The notes under the pieces are model-generated. The model ran no database searches. It was not told the origin of the DNA and saw only the letters and a program-made list of their open reading frames with translations. From assembly GCF_020510705.1 (NCBI RefSeq), contig NZ_CP075184.1, positions 248,001 to 312,000 of the forward strand: DNA of 64,000 nucleotides, in the 5' to 3' direction. Both the position numbers and the translations under genes were made by a program. Source of the DNA: Acidovorax radicis. Its GTDB lineage: Bacteria > Pseudomonadota > Gammaproteobacteria > Burkholderiales > Burkholderiaceae_C. Shown piece by piece: positions 18,027-26,576 of this stretch; position 1 is the stretch's first letter, and each line of letters opens with the position of its first letter.

Positions 18027-19214
18027 CTACAGCACCACCGGGATCTCTGTGGCTGGCGGTGTGTTGCGGCTGCGGCCACAGCGCACCAAGCCATCGATCA
18101 TCACCATGCCGATGCCCGGGATGTCGCCGAGCTGCACACTTTCGAGCAGCGTGGCGCCGGCGGTGTGCTGGGCGCGGTCCATGAACACAAAGTCGGCGGC
18201 GCGGCCCACTTCGATGAGCCCGCAGTTCAGGTTGCGGATGCGCGCGGTGTTGCCTGTGGCAAAGCAGAACACCAGCTCGGCGGGGATGTCGGCAAAGCTC
18301 GATATCAGCGCAATCATGCGCAGCATGCCCAGCGGCTGCACGCCCGAGCCGGCCGGGCCGTCGGTGCCCAGGATCACGCGGTGCGGGCACTTGAGCTCGA
18401 TGGCGGCGCGCGCGGCCTGGATGGCGATCTTCTCGTTGCCGTTGTGTACCAGCTCGATGGCGCGGGACGACTTCTCGCACAGCTCGCACACATGCTTCCA
18501 GGGCAACGAGGTGTGGCCGCCGTTGATGTGGCCGATCACGTCGGCATCGGCCTCGAGCACCACGTCCTTGTCGATCAGGCCTGAGCCCGGGATGGACGGG
18601 CCGCCCGTGTGGATGGTGCTCTGGATGCCATGCTTGCGCGCCCAGGCCACCATTTGCTGGGCCTCGTAGCCTGCCTTGACGGAACCCAGGCCGACTTCGC
18701 CCAGCAGCGTGACACCCGCATCGGCCAGGTCCTTGAAGTCCTGCTCGGTCATGCCCTTTTCGATCACGGGGGCGCCCGCAATCACCTTCACGCCGCCGGG
18801 GCGAAAGTTGTCGAACGAGCGCTGCGCGGTGATGGCCAGAGCCTTCAGGCCCACGATGTCCTTGGGGCGGCCGGGCAGGTGGACTTCGCCGGCCGAGACC
18901 ATGGTGGTCACGCCACCGTTCATGGTCGAGTCGATCCAGCCGATCTGGTTCTGGCGCGGTGTCCAGTCGCCAAAAACCGGGTGCACGTGGCTGTCGATGA
19001 GGCCGGGTGCCACGCAGGTCTGGCGCGCATCGATCACGGTGTTGGCGTGTTCGGTGTCGCAATCCTTGTAGCGGCCCACCGCCGCTATGAGGCCGTCGTT
19101 CACCACGATGGTATCGGCTTCAAGAATCGGGTGATCGAGGTCACCGGACAATAAAAGGCCGATGTTCTGGATGACGACCTTGCCCGACTTGCCGCCTGCT
19201 GCTGCTTCTGCCAT
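18027..19214 (-). CDS. Enamidase-like amidohydrolase
   Basis: The 396-residue protein belongs to the metal-dependent amidohydrolases and closely resembles enamidase, which opens 1,4,5,6-tetrahydro-6-oxonicotinate to 2-formylglutarate and ammonia in Eubacterium barkeri. Shared blocks from memory of that family: the metal site HVHPVFGDWTPRQ, GGVTTMVSAGEVHLPGRPKD, GVKVIAGAPVIEKGMTE, IHTGGPSIPGS, IGHINGGHTS, ILGTDGPAGSG and the ending SRNTPPATE. Metal ligands appear intact. The ATG at 19214 precedes MAEAAAGGKSGK. It is last in a minus-strand run after fpr and tetR, divergent from the 6-hydroxynicotinate-reductase-like gene, as expected if it acts on that enzyme's product. The exact substrate is inferred from homology and neighbours. 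Confidence 0.82.
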   Translation of the reverse strand: MAEAAAGGKSGKVVIQNIGLLLSGDLDHPILEADTIVVNDGLIAAVGRYKDCDTEHANTVIDARQTCVAPGLIDSHVHPVFGDWTPRQNQIGWIDSTMNGGVTTMVSAGEVHLPGRPKDIVGLKALAITAQRSFDNFRPGGVKVIAGAPVIEKGMTEQDFKDLADAGVTLLGEVGLGSVKAGYEAQQMVAWARKHGIQSTIHTGGPSIPGSGLIDKDVVLEADADVIGHINGGHTSLPWKHVCELCEKSSRAIELVHNGNEKIAIQAARAAIELKCPHRVILGTDGPAGSGVQPLGMLRMIALISSFADIPAELVFCFATGNTARIRNLNCGLIEVGRAADFVFMDRAQHTAGATLLESVQLGDIPGIGMVMIDGLVRCGRSRNTPPATEIPVVL

Positions 19215-19278
19215 GGTTTCTCCTCGTGGGTGGGGTGACTGGCAGTGCCCTGGCCGGGCCACTACCGAAAACGGGGGA

Positions 19279-19992
19279 TCAGTTCGCCTTGCGCCGTGGC
19301 GGCGAGCGTTCGGGGGCGACCGTGCGCAGCACGCTGTCGATGACAAACAGCTCCCAGTTCGCCATCGCCTCGGGTGCCTCCAGGTCTTCGCCCAGAAACG
19401 CCGAGAGCGTGTGCCGGTTGGACATGTAGAAATACCCCGTGGCGGCAATCAGCAGGTATACGTCACGGGCCGCGATGTCCTGGCGAAACACCCCTTGTGC
19501 CTGGCCGCTGTCCAGTACCCGGCGAATCACCTCGATGGCCGGCGACGAGTATTCGCGGGCGCGCATCGACTTGGCGATGTGTTTGCCCTTGTGCAGGTTT
19601 TCGGTGTTGAGCAGGGTGACGAAGTCGGGGTGTTTGCGGTAGTAACCCACCACAAAACGAATGACGGCCTGCAGCGCTTCGAGGGGGTTGCCGGTGTCCA
19701 GGTCCAGGCGCGACTCGGCATCGTTCATGCGGCGGTAGGCTTCTTCAAGCACCTCGATGAACAGGCCTTCCTTGCTACCGAAGTAGTAGTAGATCATCCG
19801 GTCGTACGACTTGGCGGCCTTGGAGATCTTCTCCACGCTGCCGCCTTCGTAGCCATACCGCGCGAACACCTTGGTGGCGGCCTTCAGGATATTGTCGCGC
19901 GTGGTCTGCGCCGCCTGCTCGCGCACCCCCGTTTTGCGAGCCGATGCGGAGGGGGCGGCCGTTGTCCGGGTCCTGGTGGGTGTGGCAGCCAT
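19279..19992 (-). CDS. TetR-family regulator of the N-heterocycle cluster
   Basis: A 237-residue TetR repressor. After a basic Thr/Ala/Arg-rich start, the HTH (about 30-75) reads TRDNILKAATKVFARYGYEG and MIYYYFGSKEGLF. The ligand domain (YYRKHPDFVTLLNTENLHKG) is of the RutR/NicS-like class, known for sensing pyrimidines or pyridine acids; that comparison is from memory. It lies between fpr and the enamidase-like gene. A 21-base palindrome in the divergent promoter (21119-21139) is its likely operator. Regulation of both arms by the substrate or 6-hydroxynicotinate is inferred. Confidence 0.85.
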   Translation of the reverse strand: MAATPTRTRTTAAPSASARKTGVREQAAQTTRDNILKAATKVFARYGYEGGSVEKISKAAKSYDRMIYYYFGSKEGLFIEVLEEAYRRMNDAESRLDLDTGNPLEALQAVIRFVVGYYRKHPDFVTLLNTENLHKGKHIAKSMRAREYSSPAIEVIRRVLDSGQAQGVFRQDIAARDVYLLIAATGYFYMSNRHTLSAFLGEDLEAPEAMANWELFVIDSVLRTVAPERSPPRRKAN

Positions 19993-20043
19993 GGCGGGTC
20001 CTGGTGGATGGTGCGGGCCCTCAGGCGTGGGGCCCGCCGGGGT

Positions 20044-20820
20044 TCACTGCTCCGCGAACGCGCGTTCGATCACGAAGTCACCGGGTTTGGTGGTGTTGCC
20101 TTCGTTGAAGCCGCGCTCTTCCATCATGTGCTTGAGGTCGCGCAGCATTTCCGGGCTGCCGCAGATCATCACGCGGTCTTCCGTGGGGTTCAGTGCGGGC
20201 AGGCCCAGATCGCGCGCCAGCTGGCCGTTTTCGATCACGGTGGTGACGCGGCCCTGGTGCTTGAACTCCTCACGTGTCACGGTGGGGTAGTACTTGAGCT
20301 GCTTGCTCACCATCTCGCCCAGAAACTCGTGTTTGGGCAGCTCTTGCGTGATGTAGTCGTAGTAGGCGAGTTCCTTCACTTCGCGCACACCGTGCACCAG
20401 GATCACTTCCTCGAATTTTTCATAGGTTTCGGGGTCGCGGATCAGGCTCAGAAACGGCGCCACACCGGTGCCCGTGGAGAGCATGTACAGGCGCTTGGCG
20501 GGCAGCAGGTAGTCGATGAGCAGCGTGCCGGTGGGCTTTTTGCCCACCACGATGGTGTCACCCACCTTGATGTGCTGCAGGCGTGACGTCAGCGGGCCGT
20601 CGGGCACCTTGATGGAGAGGAACTCCAGGTGCTCTTCATAGTTGGGGCTGACGATGCTGTAGGCACGCAGCAGGGGTTTGCCCGTTTCGCCGCGCAGGCC
20701 GATCATCGTGAAATGGCCATTGGAAAAGCGCAGGGCCGTGTCGCGTGTGGTCGTGAAGGAGAAAAGGCGATCTGTCCAGTGGTGGACAGTCAGGACGCGT
20801 TCATCAAGAAAGGCGCTCAT
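20044..20820 (-). CDS. fpr: Ferredoxin-NADP reductase
   Basis: A 258-residue FAD enzyme that exchanges electrons between NADPH and ferredoxin or flavodoxin. The FAD motif is RAYSIVSPN (near 55), the NADP pocket STGTGVAPFLSLIRDP (near 115), and the C-terminus ends VIERAFAEQ, the short bacterial subclass pattern. Its place as the first gene of the run divergent from the 6-hydroxynicotinate-reductase-like gene suggests it supplies low-potential electrons to that reductase through ferredoxin. It could also be a general housekeeping copy; family members are common. Confidence 0.9.
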   Translation of the reverse strand: MSAFLDERVLTVHHWTDRLFSFTTTRDTALRFSNGHFTMIGLRGETGKPLLRAYSIVSPNYEEHLEFLSIKVPDGPLTSRLQHIKVGDTIVVGKKPTGTLLIDYLLPAKRLYMLSTGTGVAPFLSLIRDPETYEKFEEVILVHGVREVKELAYYDYITQELPKHEFLGEMVSKQLKYYPTVTREEFKHQGRVTTVIENGQLARDLGLPALNPTEDRVMICGSPEMLRDLKHMMEERGFNEGNTTKPGDFVIERAFAEQ

Positions 20821-21118
20821 GGTGCTGGTGTCGACAAAGTTAAGAAAACAACAAAAAACTGGCTGAAGTTCGGTCTCTCAGGCGTCTCATGGCGCGAGAT
20901 GGGGCCGGAAAGCTTGTGGCTCACAACCCTCCATTGTTCCGCATCTCGCCAAGGCGGCATTTCGCGGGTGCCGTGAACCCCTTGCTGGGGACCATGCCAA
21001 GGCGGCCCGGCTGCCCACAAACAGTGCACATGGCGTGAGCCATTCGCCTCATTTTCGTGCTCCTTCTGCACCATTTTTGGGTGCGCAAAAACACCATTGC
21101 AGACCATGAATGATTGCG

Positions 21119-21139
21119 CTACATTGGCATCAAATGTAG
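21119..21139. promoter_or_regulatory. Candidate TetR operator, CTACATT-N7-AATGTAG
   Basis: Perfect 7-base inverted arms at 21119-21125 and 21133-21139 form a 21-base palindrome, the size TetR dimers prefer. A further CTACA half-site lies at 21168-21172, facing TGTAG at 21135. The location, about 90 bases before the reductase-like gene and in the shared promoter region, fits the TetR protein at 19279. Confidence 0.6.
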
Positions 21140-21172
21140 TGAACGCAACATTTAAGTTAAGTGAATGCTACA
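21139..21172 (+). repeat. Tandem GTGAAYGCWACA direct repeats
   Basis: GTGAACGCAACA (21139-21150) and GTGAATGCTACA (21161-21172) are direct repeats 22 bases apart, which puts them on the same face of the helix about two turns apart. They overlap the TetR palindrome at one end. They could be sites for a second regulator or half-sites for cooperative binding. Confidence 0.5.
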
Positions 21173-21227
21173 CAAAATGCCATGACCGTACAAGCGTTTC
21201 AAGAGCCGCAAAAAGCAGGCCGCCACC

Positions 21228-22895
21228 ATGACTGAACACACCAAAACAGATGGACTTCCGGGCATGGATGCCCCCGGGTTGCCTCAGGTGCTGGAGCGCG
21301 CTCTGTCTCGCAACGAGCGCATGCACACCAGCAAGGTGGAGTGCAACGCCTGCCCGGTTCTGTGCCAGATATCGGAAGGCCGGGTCGGCGCGTGCGACCG
21401 GTATGCCAACCAAGGCGGTGTGCTGGTGCGGCTCGACCCTGTCGTGTTTCTGCGCAGAACGCTGGAGGCGGCAGAGACCACGCTGGTGCCGTTCGCCCTG
21501 GGTGCGGTGCAGGCTGCTTCAGGGGGCGAAGGCGGCGGCACGGTGGAAGGGGGGGGCGATGCCGCGTTGCCCGCTGGCCCTGCCGCCATTGCGCAGCCCT
21601 GGTCGGGTGACCTGTTGCTGGCCGATCAGGTGTTTGTGACCGGGGTAGGTTCTTCCACCACCTACCCTGACTACAAGCCTGCACCGTTCATCGTGGGCTC
21701 GCAGGTGCAGGGTGTGGACATGGTGACCGTGGTGACCGAGGGCATCTTTAGCTACTGCAGCTTCAAGGTGAAGATCGATACCGACCGGTTCCTCGGGGCC
21801 GAGCAGGCCAATGTGCGCTGCAAGGGCGAGGTGGTGGGCCATGTGACCACCGCTGAATATGGCTCGCAGATGTTGTCGCTGGGCGGCGTGCACCATCTCA
21901 CGGGCGGCACCAAAAAGGAAGGCCGCATCACCGCCGAGATGATGCAGTTGCTGGGTAACAAGCAGTCGGTGGAGTTGGCCATCGACGGCGGCTCGCAGTT
22001 GGTCATTCAGGCGGGCCGGGCTCCTGTTGTCAATGGGGTGGCCGAGCAGCGCATGCGCGTGGGTTGCGGCTCGGCTGCCATCGGCATTTTTGCGCGGCAG
22101 TTCCATGGCCACGCCGACGAGGTGGTGGTGGTGGACGACCACATCACCGGCGTGCTGACCGAACACCAGGCGGGCCGTTGCCTGGGCATGGTGCCTTCGG
22201 GCATACAGATGCGTGGGCGCAAGTCCACGCCGGGGCGGTATTTTCAGGTGGCCAACCCGGGCACGGGCTGGGGCGGCACCGACATTGCAGACCCGCTGGC
22301 CATCATCGATGGCTGGGACGCCGCCGTGGCCTGGCCCGGCCTGCGTTTGCTCATGACATCCACCACCGGCGAGCACGCCAGCTGGTACGTGCTGGACGAC
22401 AACCTCACGCCTGTTGAAACCGACATGCCACTGGAAGTGCGGCGCATCGTGGAGCGCATTGGTGAAAACTGCGAACCATCGCTGGCATCGGTGCTTTTTC
22501 TGGGTGGGGCCGGTGGCAGCCTGCGGGCGGGGGTGACCGAAAACCCGGTGCTGCTCACGCGCTCCATCAAGAACGCACTGGTCAACGTGACCTGTGGTGG
22601 TGCCCCGGCTTACGTCTGGCCCGGTGGCGGCATCACGGTGATGGCCGATGTGCTGCGCATGCCTGACAGCAGTTTTGGCACCGTGCCCACCCCTGCCATC
22701 GTGGCGCCGATTGAGTTCAGCATGCGGCGGGCAGACTATGAGGCGCTGGGCGGGCACGTCCATCAGATCCGGGGGCTGCGCGAGGTGCTTGAACGTGGTG
22801 CATGGCACAGCGACGGTGCGCCGCAGGCGCGTGTCTGGCAGGCACTGCCGTCGGGCAATCCCTGGCCATTGGGCCAACCACCGATGTTGGGTTGA
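21228..22895 (+). CDS. 6-hydroxynicotinate reductase-like protein
   Basis: The known enzyme, from Eubacterium barkeri, reduces 6-hydroxynicotinate to 1,4,5,6-tetrahydro-6-oxonicotinate with ferredoxin and contains iron-sulfur clusters and a covalently bound flavin. The 555-residue protein has an N-terminal cluster motif CNACPVLC with a fourth Cys in GACDRY (Cys39, 42, 46, 56). A Gly/Ala-rich linker follows (about 90-120), then a large conserved domain (GSSTTYPDYKPAPF at 141-154, GIFSYCSFKVKIDTDRF, GGTKKEGRITAEMM, TPGRYFQVANPGTGWGGT). My assignment rests on family recognition and on the enamidase, Fpr and NicA/NicB-type neighbours. The ATG at 21228 lacks a strong ribosome site. It leads the plus-strand run. 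Confidence 0.75.
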   Translation: MTEHTKTDGLPGMDAPGLPQVLERALSRNERMHTSKVECNACPVLCQISEGRVGACDRYANQGGVLVRLDPVVFLRRTLEAAETTLVPFALGAVQAASGGEGGGTVEGGGDAALPAGPAAIAQPWSGDLLLADQVFVTGVGSSTTYPDYKPAPFIVGSQVQGVDMVTVVTEGIFSYCSFKVKIDTDRFLGAEQANVRCKGEVVGHVTTAEYGSQMLSLGGVHHLTGGTKKEGRITAEMMQLLGNKQSVELAIDGGSQLVIQAGRAPVVNGVAEQRMRVGCGSAAIGIFARQFHGHADEVVVVDDHITGVLTEHQAGRCLGMVPSGIQMRGRKSTPGRYFQVANPGTGWGGTDIADPLAIIDGWDAAVAWPGLRLLMTSTTGEHASWYVLDDNLTPVETDMPLEVRRIVERIGENCEPSLASVLFLGGAGGSLRAGVTENPVLLTRSIKNALVNVTCGGAPAYVWPGGGITVMADVLRMPDSSFGTVPTPAIVAPIEFSMRRADYEALGGHVHQIRGLREVLERGAWHSDGAPQARVWQALPSGNPWPLGQPPMLG

Positions 22896-22909
22896 GCCAG
22901 GGCCTTCGT

Positions 22910-23836
22910 ATGCATGCAACCCGTCACACGCTGCCCGGCGGCCGCTGGCATTTTCAGCATGGCCCCATCGATCTCATCCTTCAGGCCGAAGGTGAGCCGC
23001 TGGTGGTGGCGGCTTGTCACGAACAGGCGTGGCTGCGTTTCTCAGCCCTGTTGCAACAGTTGGTAGACGAGCTGCCGGCCCTGCGCGCACCAGTGCGTGG
23101 CCCTTGTGGTCTGCGCGGCGTGGTGGCGCGCCGCATGTGGGCGGCCTGCGCGCCTTATCGCGCTGGATTCATCACGCCCATGGCGGCCGTGGCCGGGGCG
23201 GTGGCGCAAGAGATACTGGGCTGCTATGCGGGCGCGGGCATTGACCGCGCCTGGGTCAACAATGGCGGGGATATTGCGCTGCATCTGGCGCCCGGGCAGT
23301 CGGCGGCGGTGGGTGTGTATTGCGACCTGTCTGCCCTCGACGCCACGCAGCTGCGCGACGGCCTCTTGCTGGACGGCCAGATTCACATCACCAGCGCCAT
23401 GCCGGTGCGCGGGGTGGCCACCAGTGGCTGGCGAGGGCGCAGCCAGTCACTGGGCATTGCCGACAGCGTGACGGTGCTGGCGCGCACGGCGGCCGAGGCC
23501 GATGCAGCGGCCACCATCGTGGCCAATGCCGTGGATGTGGCCGACCCTCGCATTCAACGCCTGCCCGCACGGCAAGTGCGGGATGGCAGCGACCTGGGGG
23601 ATATCCCCGTCACGGTGGATGTCCCGCTGCTGCACCATGCACAGGTGCGCCGGGCGTTGCAGCAAGGGTTGCAAAAAGCGCAAGAATTGCAGTCCCGGGG
23701 TTTGTTGTGGTGTGCGCTGCTCGCCTGCCAGGGGCAGCTGGTGGCGACAACAGCGAATGAGAATGTTGCCACGCAGGTGATAGCCGGGTGGCCCGGTTCC
23801 ATCATCGGTACCGAAGTTGGTTCAGTATTTGCTTAA
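22910..23836 (+). CDS. UPF0280 family protein (ApbE superfamily)
   Basis: A 308-residue member of UPF0280 (COG2122), placed in the ApbE superfamily, whose characterised members attach FMN covalently to proteins. Visible blocks are TPMAAVAGAVAQEIL near 87, WVNNGGDIALHL (the Asn-Asn-Gly-Gly-Asp motif shared with ApbE), and SLGIADSVTVLARTAAEADAAAT, split by a loop, which matches the ApbE-like late core. It starts 14 bases after the 6-hydroxynicotinate-reductase-like gene, whose characterised relative carries covalent flavin. A role as its flavin-attaching factor is a specific inference. The ATG at 22910 is chosen by spacing after the previous stop. Confidence 0.78.
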   Translation: MHATRHTLPGGRWHFQHGPIDLILQAEGEPLVVAACHEQAWLRFSALLQQLVDELPALRAPVRGPCGLRGVVARRMWAACAPYRAGFITPMAAVAGAVAQEILGCYAGAGIDRAWVNNGGDIALHLAPGQSAAVGVYCDLSALDATQLRDGLLLDGQIHITSAMPVRGVATSGWRGRSQSLGIADSVTVLARTAAEADAAATIVANAVDVADPRIQRLPARQVRDGSDLGDIPVTVDVPLLHHAQVRRALQQGLQKAQELQSRGLLWCALLACQGQLVATTANENVATQVIAGWPGSIIGTEVGSVFA

Positions 23837-23857
23837 CGAATTGCACAGGTTGCCACC

Positions 23858-24499
23858 ATGATCCAGATACGACGCGTTTTTACCCATGTGGAAGAAATCA
23901 GGCACGAGTTCGGGCCCGTGGCGGATGTGCCTTTGCTGCGTGGCGCCATCGGCGCGGTGCTGACCAATCCCTATGCCGGGCGCTATGAGCCCGACATCCT
24001 TCCCATGATGGACGCTTTGCAGCCCGTGGGGCTGGACATGGCGCGGCGCTTGCTGAAAACCATGGCCGTGCCTGCCGAGCGCATCGAGACATACGGCAAA
24101 GGCGCGATTATTGGCGCTGCGGGTGAGCTGGAGCATGGGGCCCTGTGGCATGTGCCCGGGGGGTATGCCATGCGTGAACTGCTGGGCTGGAAGGGCGACC
24201 GCAACGCCTACGCCAAAGGTGAGGCCGAGAAGAAGACCGGGCAACCGGCCAATGCCTTGTCTATCGTGCCATCGACCAAGAAGGTGGGCGCGCCCGGTGC
24301 GGCGCTGGATGTGCCGCTCACCCACATCAACGCGAGCTACGTGCGCAGCCACTTTGATGCCATCGAGGTCCGGGTGCCCGGTGCGCCCTTGTCCGACGAG
24401 ATTGTTTTTATCCTCGCGATGTCCACTGGCGCACGCATCCACGCCCGTGTGGGTGGGCTTAAGGCCGCAGACATCAGCCAGTGGGATGGCTTGCGCTGA
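23858..24499 (+). CDS. DUF1185 (amino acid synthesis family) protein, paralog 1
   Basis: A 213-residue protein of the DUF1185 family, labelled amino acid synthesis without a proven reaction. Its blocks NPYAGRYEPD, YGKGAIIGAAGELEHGA, VPSTKKVGAPGAALDVPLTH and YVRSHFDAIEVRVPGAP recur in the next gene, so the two are tandem paralogs. It is 21 bases after the UPF0280 gene in the same run. Conservation of Tyr/Lys/Glu/His in the shared blocks suggests an enzyme. No cofactor site is recognisable. In this context it might act on a ring or an opened-ring intermediate. Confidence 0.8.
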   Translation: MIQIRRVFTHVEEIRHEFGPVADVPLLRGAIGAVLTNPYAGRYEPDILPMMDALQPVGLDMARRLLKTMAVPAERIETYGKGAIIGAAGELEHGALWHVPGGYAMRELLGWKGDRNAYAKGEAEKKTGQPANALSIVPSTKKVGAPGAALDVPLTHINASYVRSHFDAIEVRVPGAPLSDEIVFILAMSTGARIHARVGGLKAADISQWDGLR

Positions 24500-24540
24500 G
24501 CGTCGCCCACAACCCCCATACAAAAGCCAAGGAGCCACAC

Positions 24541-25125
24541 ATGCCAGCCAAGATCCGGAAAATCATCGTTCAGACCGACGAAGTCCGCGTGGAAATGGGA
24601 CGTGACATACAGCCGCCTGCGCGCAAGGCGCTTGCCATGGCCGTGATTGAAAACCCGTGTGCGGGCCGTTATGTCGAGAACCTCGATGAACTGGTGGCCA
24701 TCGGTGAAGAGCTGGGGGCGCTGCTGGGCGCCCGTTGTGTCGAGGCCCTGGGCATCGAGCCGGGCCAGGCGCAAAGCTACGGCAAGGCCGCTATCGTGGG
24801 CGAGGCCGGCGAGCTTGAACATGCTGCGGCGCTGCTGCACCCCAAGCTGGGCGCGCCGCTGCGTGTGGCGGTCGAAAAAGGGGCGGCGCTCGTGCCCTCC
24901 AGCAAAAAGATCGGCGGCCTGGGCACCTCCATCGACGTGCCTTTGGGCCACAAGGATGCCGCTTACGTGCGCAGCCACTTTGATGCCATGGAGGCACGCG
25001 TGGCCGATGCGCCCCGGGCCAATGAAATCGTGGTCGCCATCGTCGTGACCGACAGCGGACGGCCTTTGGCTCGCGTCGGGGGATTGAAGGCCTCTGAAAT
25101 CCAGGGCGCGGACGGGCTGCGCTGA
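24541..25125 (+). CDS. DUF1185 (amino acid synthesis family) protein, paralog 2
   Basis: A 194-residue paralog of the preceding gene. It shares NPCAGRYVENL, SYGKAAIVGEAGELEHAA, VPSSKKIGGLGTSIDVPLGH and YVRSHFDAMEARV at matching positions, but lacks about 20 residues of the N-terminal half. AAGGAG precedes the ATG at 24541. Two diverged copies side by side suggest a heteromeric complex or two similar steps. The gap of 41 bases after paralog 1 keeps it in the run. Function unknown. Confidence 0.8.
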   Translation: MPAKIRKIIVQTDEVRVEMGRDIQPPARKALAMAVIENPCAGRYVENLDELVAIGEELGALLGARCVEALGIEPGQAQSYGKAAIVGEAGELEHAAALLHPKLGAPLRVAVEKGAALVPSSKKIGGLGTSIDVPLGHKDAAYVRSHFDAMEARVADAPRANEIVVAIVVTDSGRPLARVGGLKASEIQGADGLR

Positions 25126-25215
25126 GCCCTTCGGCCCGCGCCAGCGCGTTGCACCGCACTACCATCACCCACCCTCAACGATCTCCCTGCCCACCCACTT
25201 TTCAGGAGTTTCCCC

Positions 25216-26421
25216 ATGACGATGCGACGAAACCTCATGCGCGCCACAGCGGCTGCCGCGCTGGCCCTCACGCTGGCCCCTGTGTATGCGCAGGGTGTCA
25301 TCAAAATTGGCGAGATCAACAGCTACAAGGCGCAGCCCGCCTTCCTGGAGCCCTACAAGAAGGGCATGGAGATGGCCGTTGAAGAGATCAATGCCAAAGG
25401 CGGCGTCAATGGCAAGAAGCTTGAGCTCATCAGCCGTGATGACAACGCCAACCCGGGCGATGCCGTGCGCGTGGCCGAGGAGCTGATTTCGCGAGAGAAG
25501 GTGGATGTGTTGGCGGGGGCTTTCTTGTCCAACACCGGGTTGGCGCTGGCCGATTTCGCCAAACAAAAGAAGTTCTTTTACCTGGCCGCCGAGCCGCTGA
25601 CCGACAAGATTGTGTGGAGCAGCGGCAACCGCTACACCTACCGCCTGCGGCCGTCGACCTACATGCAGGTGGCAATGCTCGTGCCCGAGGCCGTCAAGCT
25701 CAAAAAAAAGCGCTGGGCGGTGGTGTACCCCAACTATGAATACGGCCAGTCGTCGGTCGCCACGTTCAAGCAGCTGCTCAAGGCGGCGCAACCCGATGTG
25801 GAATTTGTGGGCGAGCAGGCCCCGCCGCTGGGCAAGGTGGATGCCGGCAGCGTGGTGCAGGCCCTGGCAGATTCCAAGCCCGACGCGATTTTTAACGTGT
25901 TGTTTGGCGCTGACCTGTCCAAGTTCGTGCGTGAGGGCAATACCCGGGGCCTGTTCAAGGGTCGCGAAGTGGTCAGCGTGCTCACGGGCGAGCCCGAATA
26001 CCTCGATCCACTCAAGGACGAAGCGCCCACTGGCTGGGTGGTCACCGGCTACCCTTGGTACGGTGTGAAGACGCCCGAGCACAAGGCCTTTCTGGACGCA
26101 TACCAGGCCAAGTTCAAAGACTATCCGCGCCTGGGTTCGGTGGTGGGCTACACGGCCATCTACTCGATTGCAGAAGGGGCCAAAAAGGCCGGCAGCACCG
26201 ACACCGAAAAGCTCATTGCCGCCTTCAAGGGGTTGGAGCTGATGAGTCCGTTTGGCAAGTTTCACTACCGCCCGCAGGACAACCAGTCCACCATGGGCGC
26301 CTACGTGGGCAAGACGAAAAACGACGGCGGCAAGGGTGTCATGGTGGACTACGTTTACCTTGATGGCAGCAAGTTCCAGCCGACCGACGAAGAAGTCAAA
26401 AAACTCCGTCCCGCCGACTGA
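25216..26421 (+). CDS. ABC transporter substrate-binding protein, Liv type
   Basis: A 401-residue periplasmic receptor of the branched-chain-amino-acid type. A signal peptide (about 1-25, ending VYA-QG) is followed by IKIGEINSYKAQPAFLEPYKKG, LISREKVDVLAGAFLSNTG and YEYGQSSVATFKQLL, which match the type I binding fold. Such receptors in catabolic clusters often bind aromatic or heterocyclic acids rather than amino acids. AGGAG precedes the ATG at 25216. The permease and two ATPase genes follow on the same strand, so import of the cluster's substrate, perhaps nicotinate, is inferred. Confidence 0.9.
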   Translation: MTMRRNLMRATAAAALALTLAPVYAQGVIKIGEINSYKAQPAFLEPYKKGMEMAVEEINAKGGVNGKKLELISRDDNANPGDAVRVAEELISREKVDVLAGAFLSNTGLALADFAKQKKFFYLAAEPLTDKIVWSSGNRYTYRLRPSTYMQVAMLVPEAVKLKKKRWAVVYPNYEYGQSSVATFKQLLKAAQPDVEFVGEQAPPLGKVDAGSVVQALADSKPDAIFNVLFGADLSKFVREGNTRGLFKGREVVSVLTGEPEYLDPLKDEAPTGWVVTGYPWYGVKTPEHKAFLDAYQAKFKDYPRLGSVVGYTAIYSIAEGAKKAGSTDTEKLIAAFKGLELMSPFGKFHYRPQDNQSTMGAYVGKTKNDGGKGVMVDYVYLDGSKFQPTDEEVKKLRPAD

Positions 26422-26576
26422 ACGGTCTAAGCGGTCTAAGCGGCCTGTGCGCTTTTGCACTCAACCACCCCGGCGCCGAGCTGGGTCCGGTGGTGCTTTG
26501 CGCAGGATTCGACCATGTGGTGCCGCAATTCGTCGCAGGCACAGCGGGCCACGCCCCCCCCAATTGAGGAATCTGA

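Larger units (their letters stand above)
20821..21227. other. Divergent control region of the N-heterocycle cluster
   Basis: This 407-base gap holds the promoters of fpr-tetR-enamidase (minus) and of the long plus-strand run. It is AT-richer than its surroundings, especially at 20821-20870 and 21100-21180. The 21100-21180 part contains the palindrome and tandem repeats listed separately. No credible gene was found in it. Confidence 0.6.
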
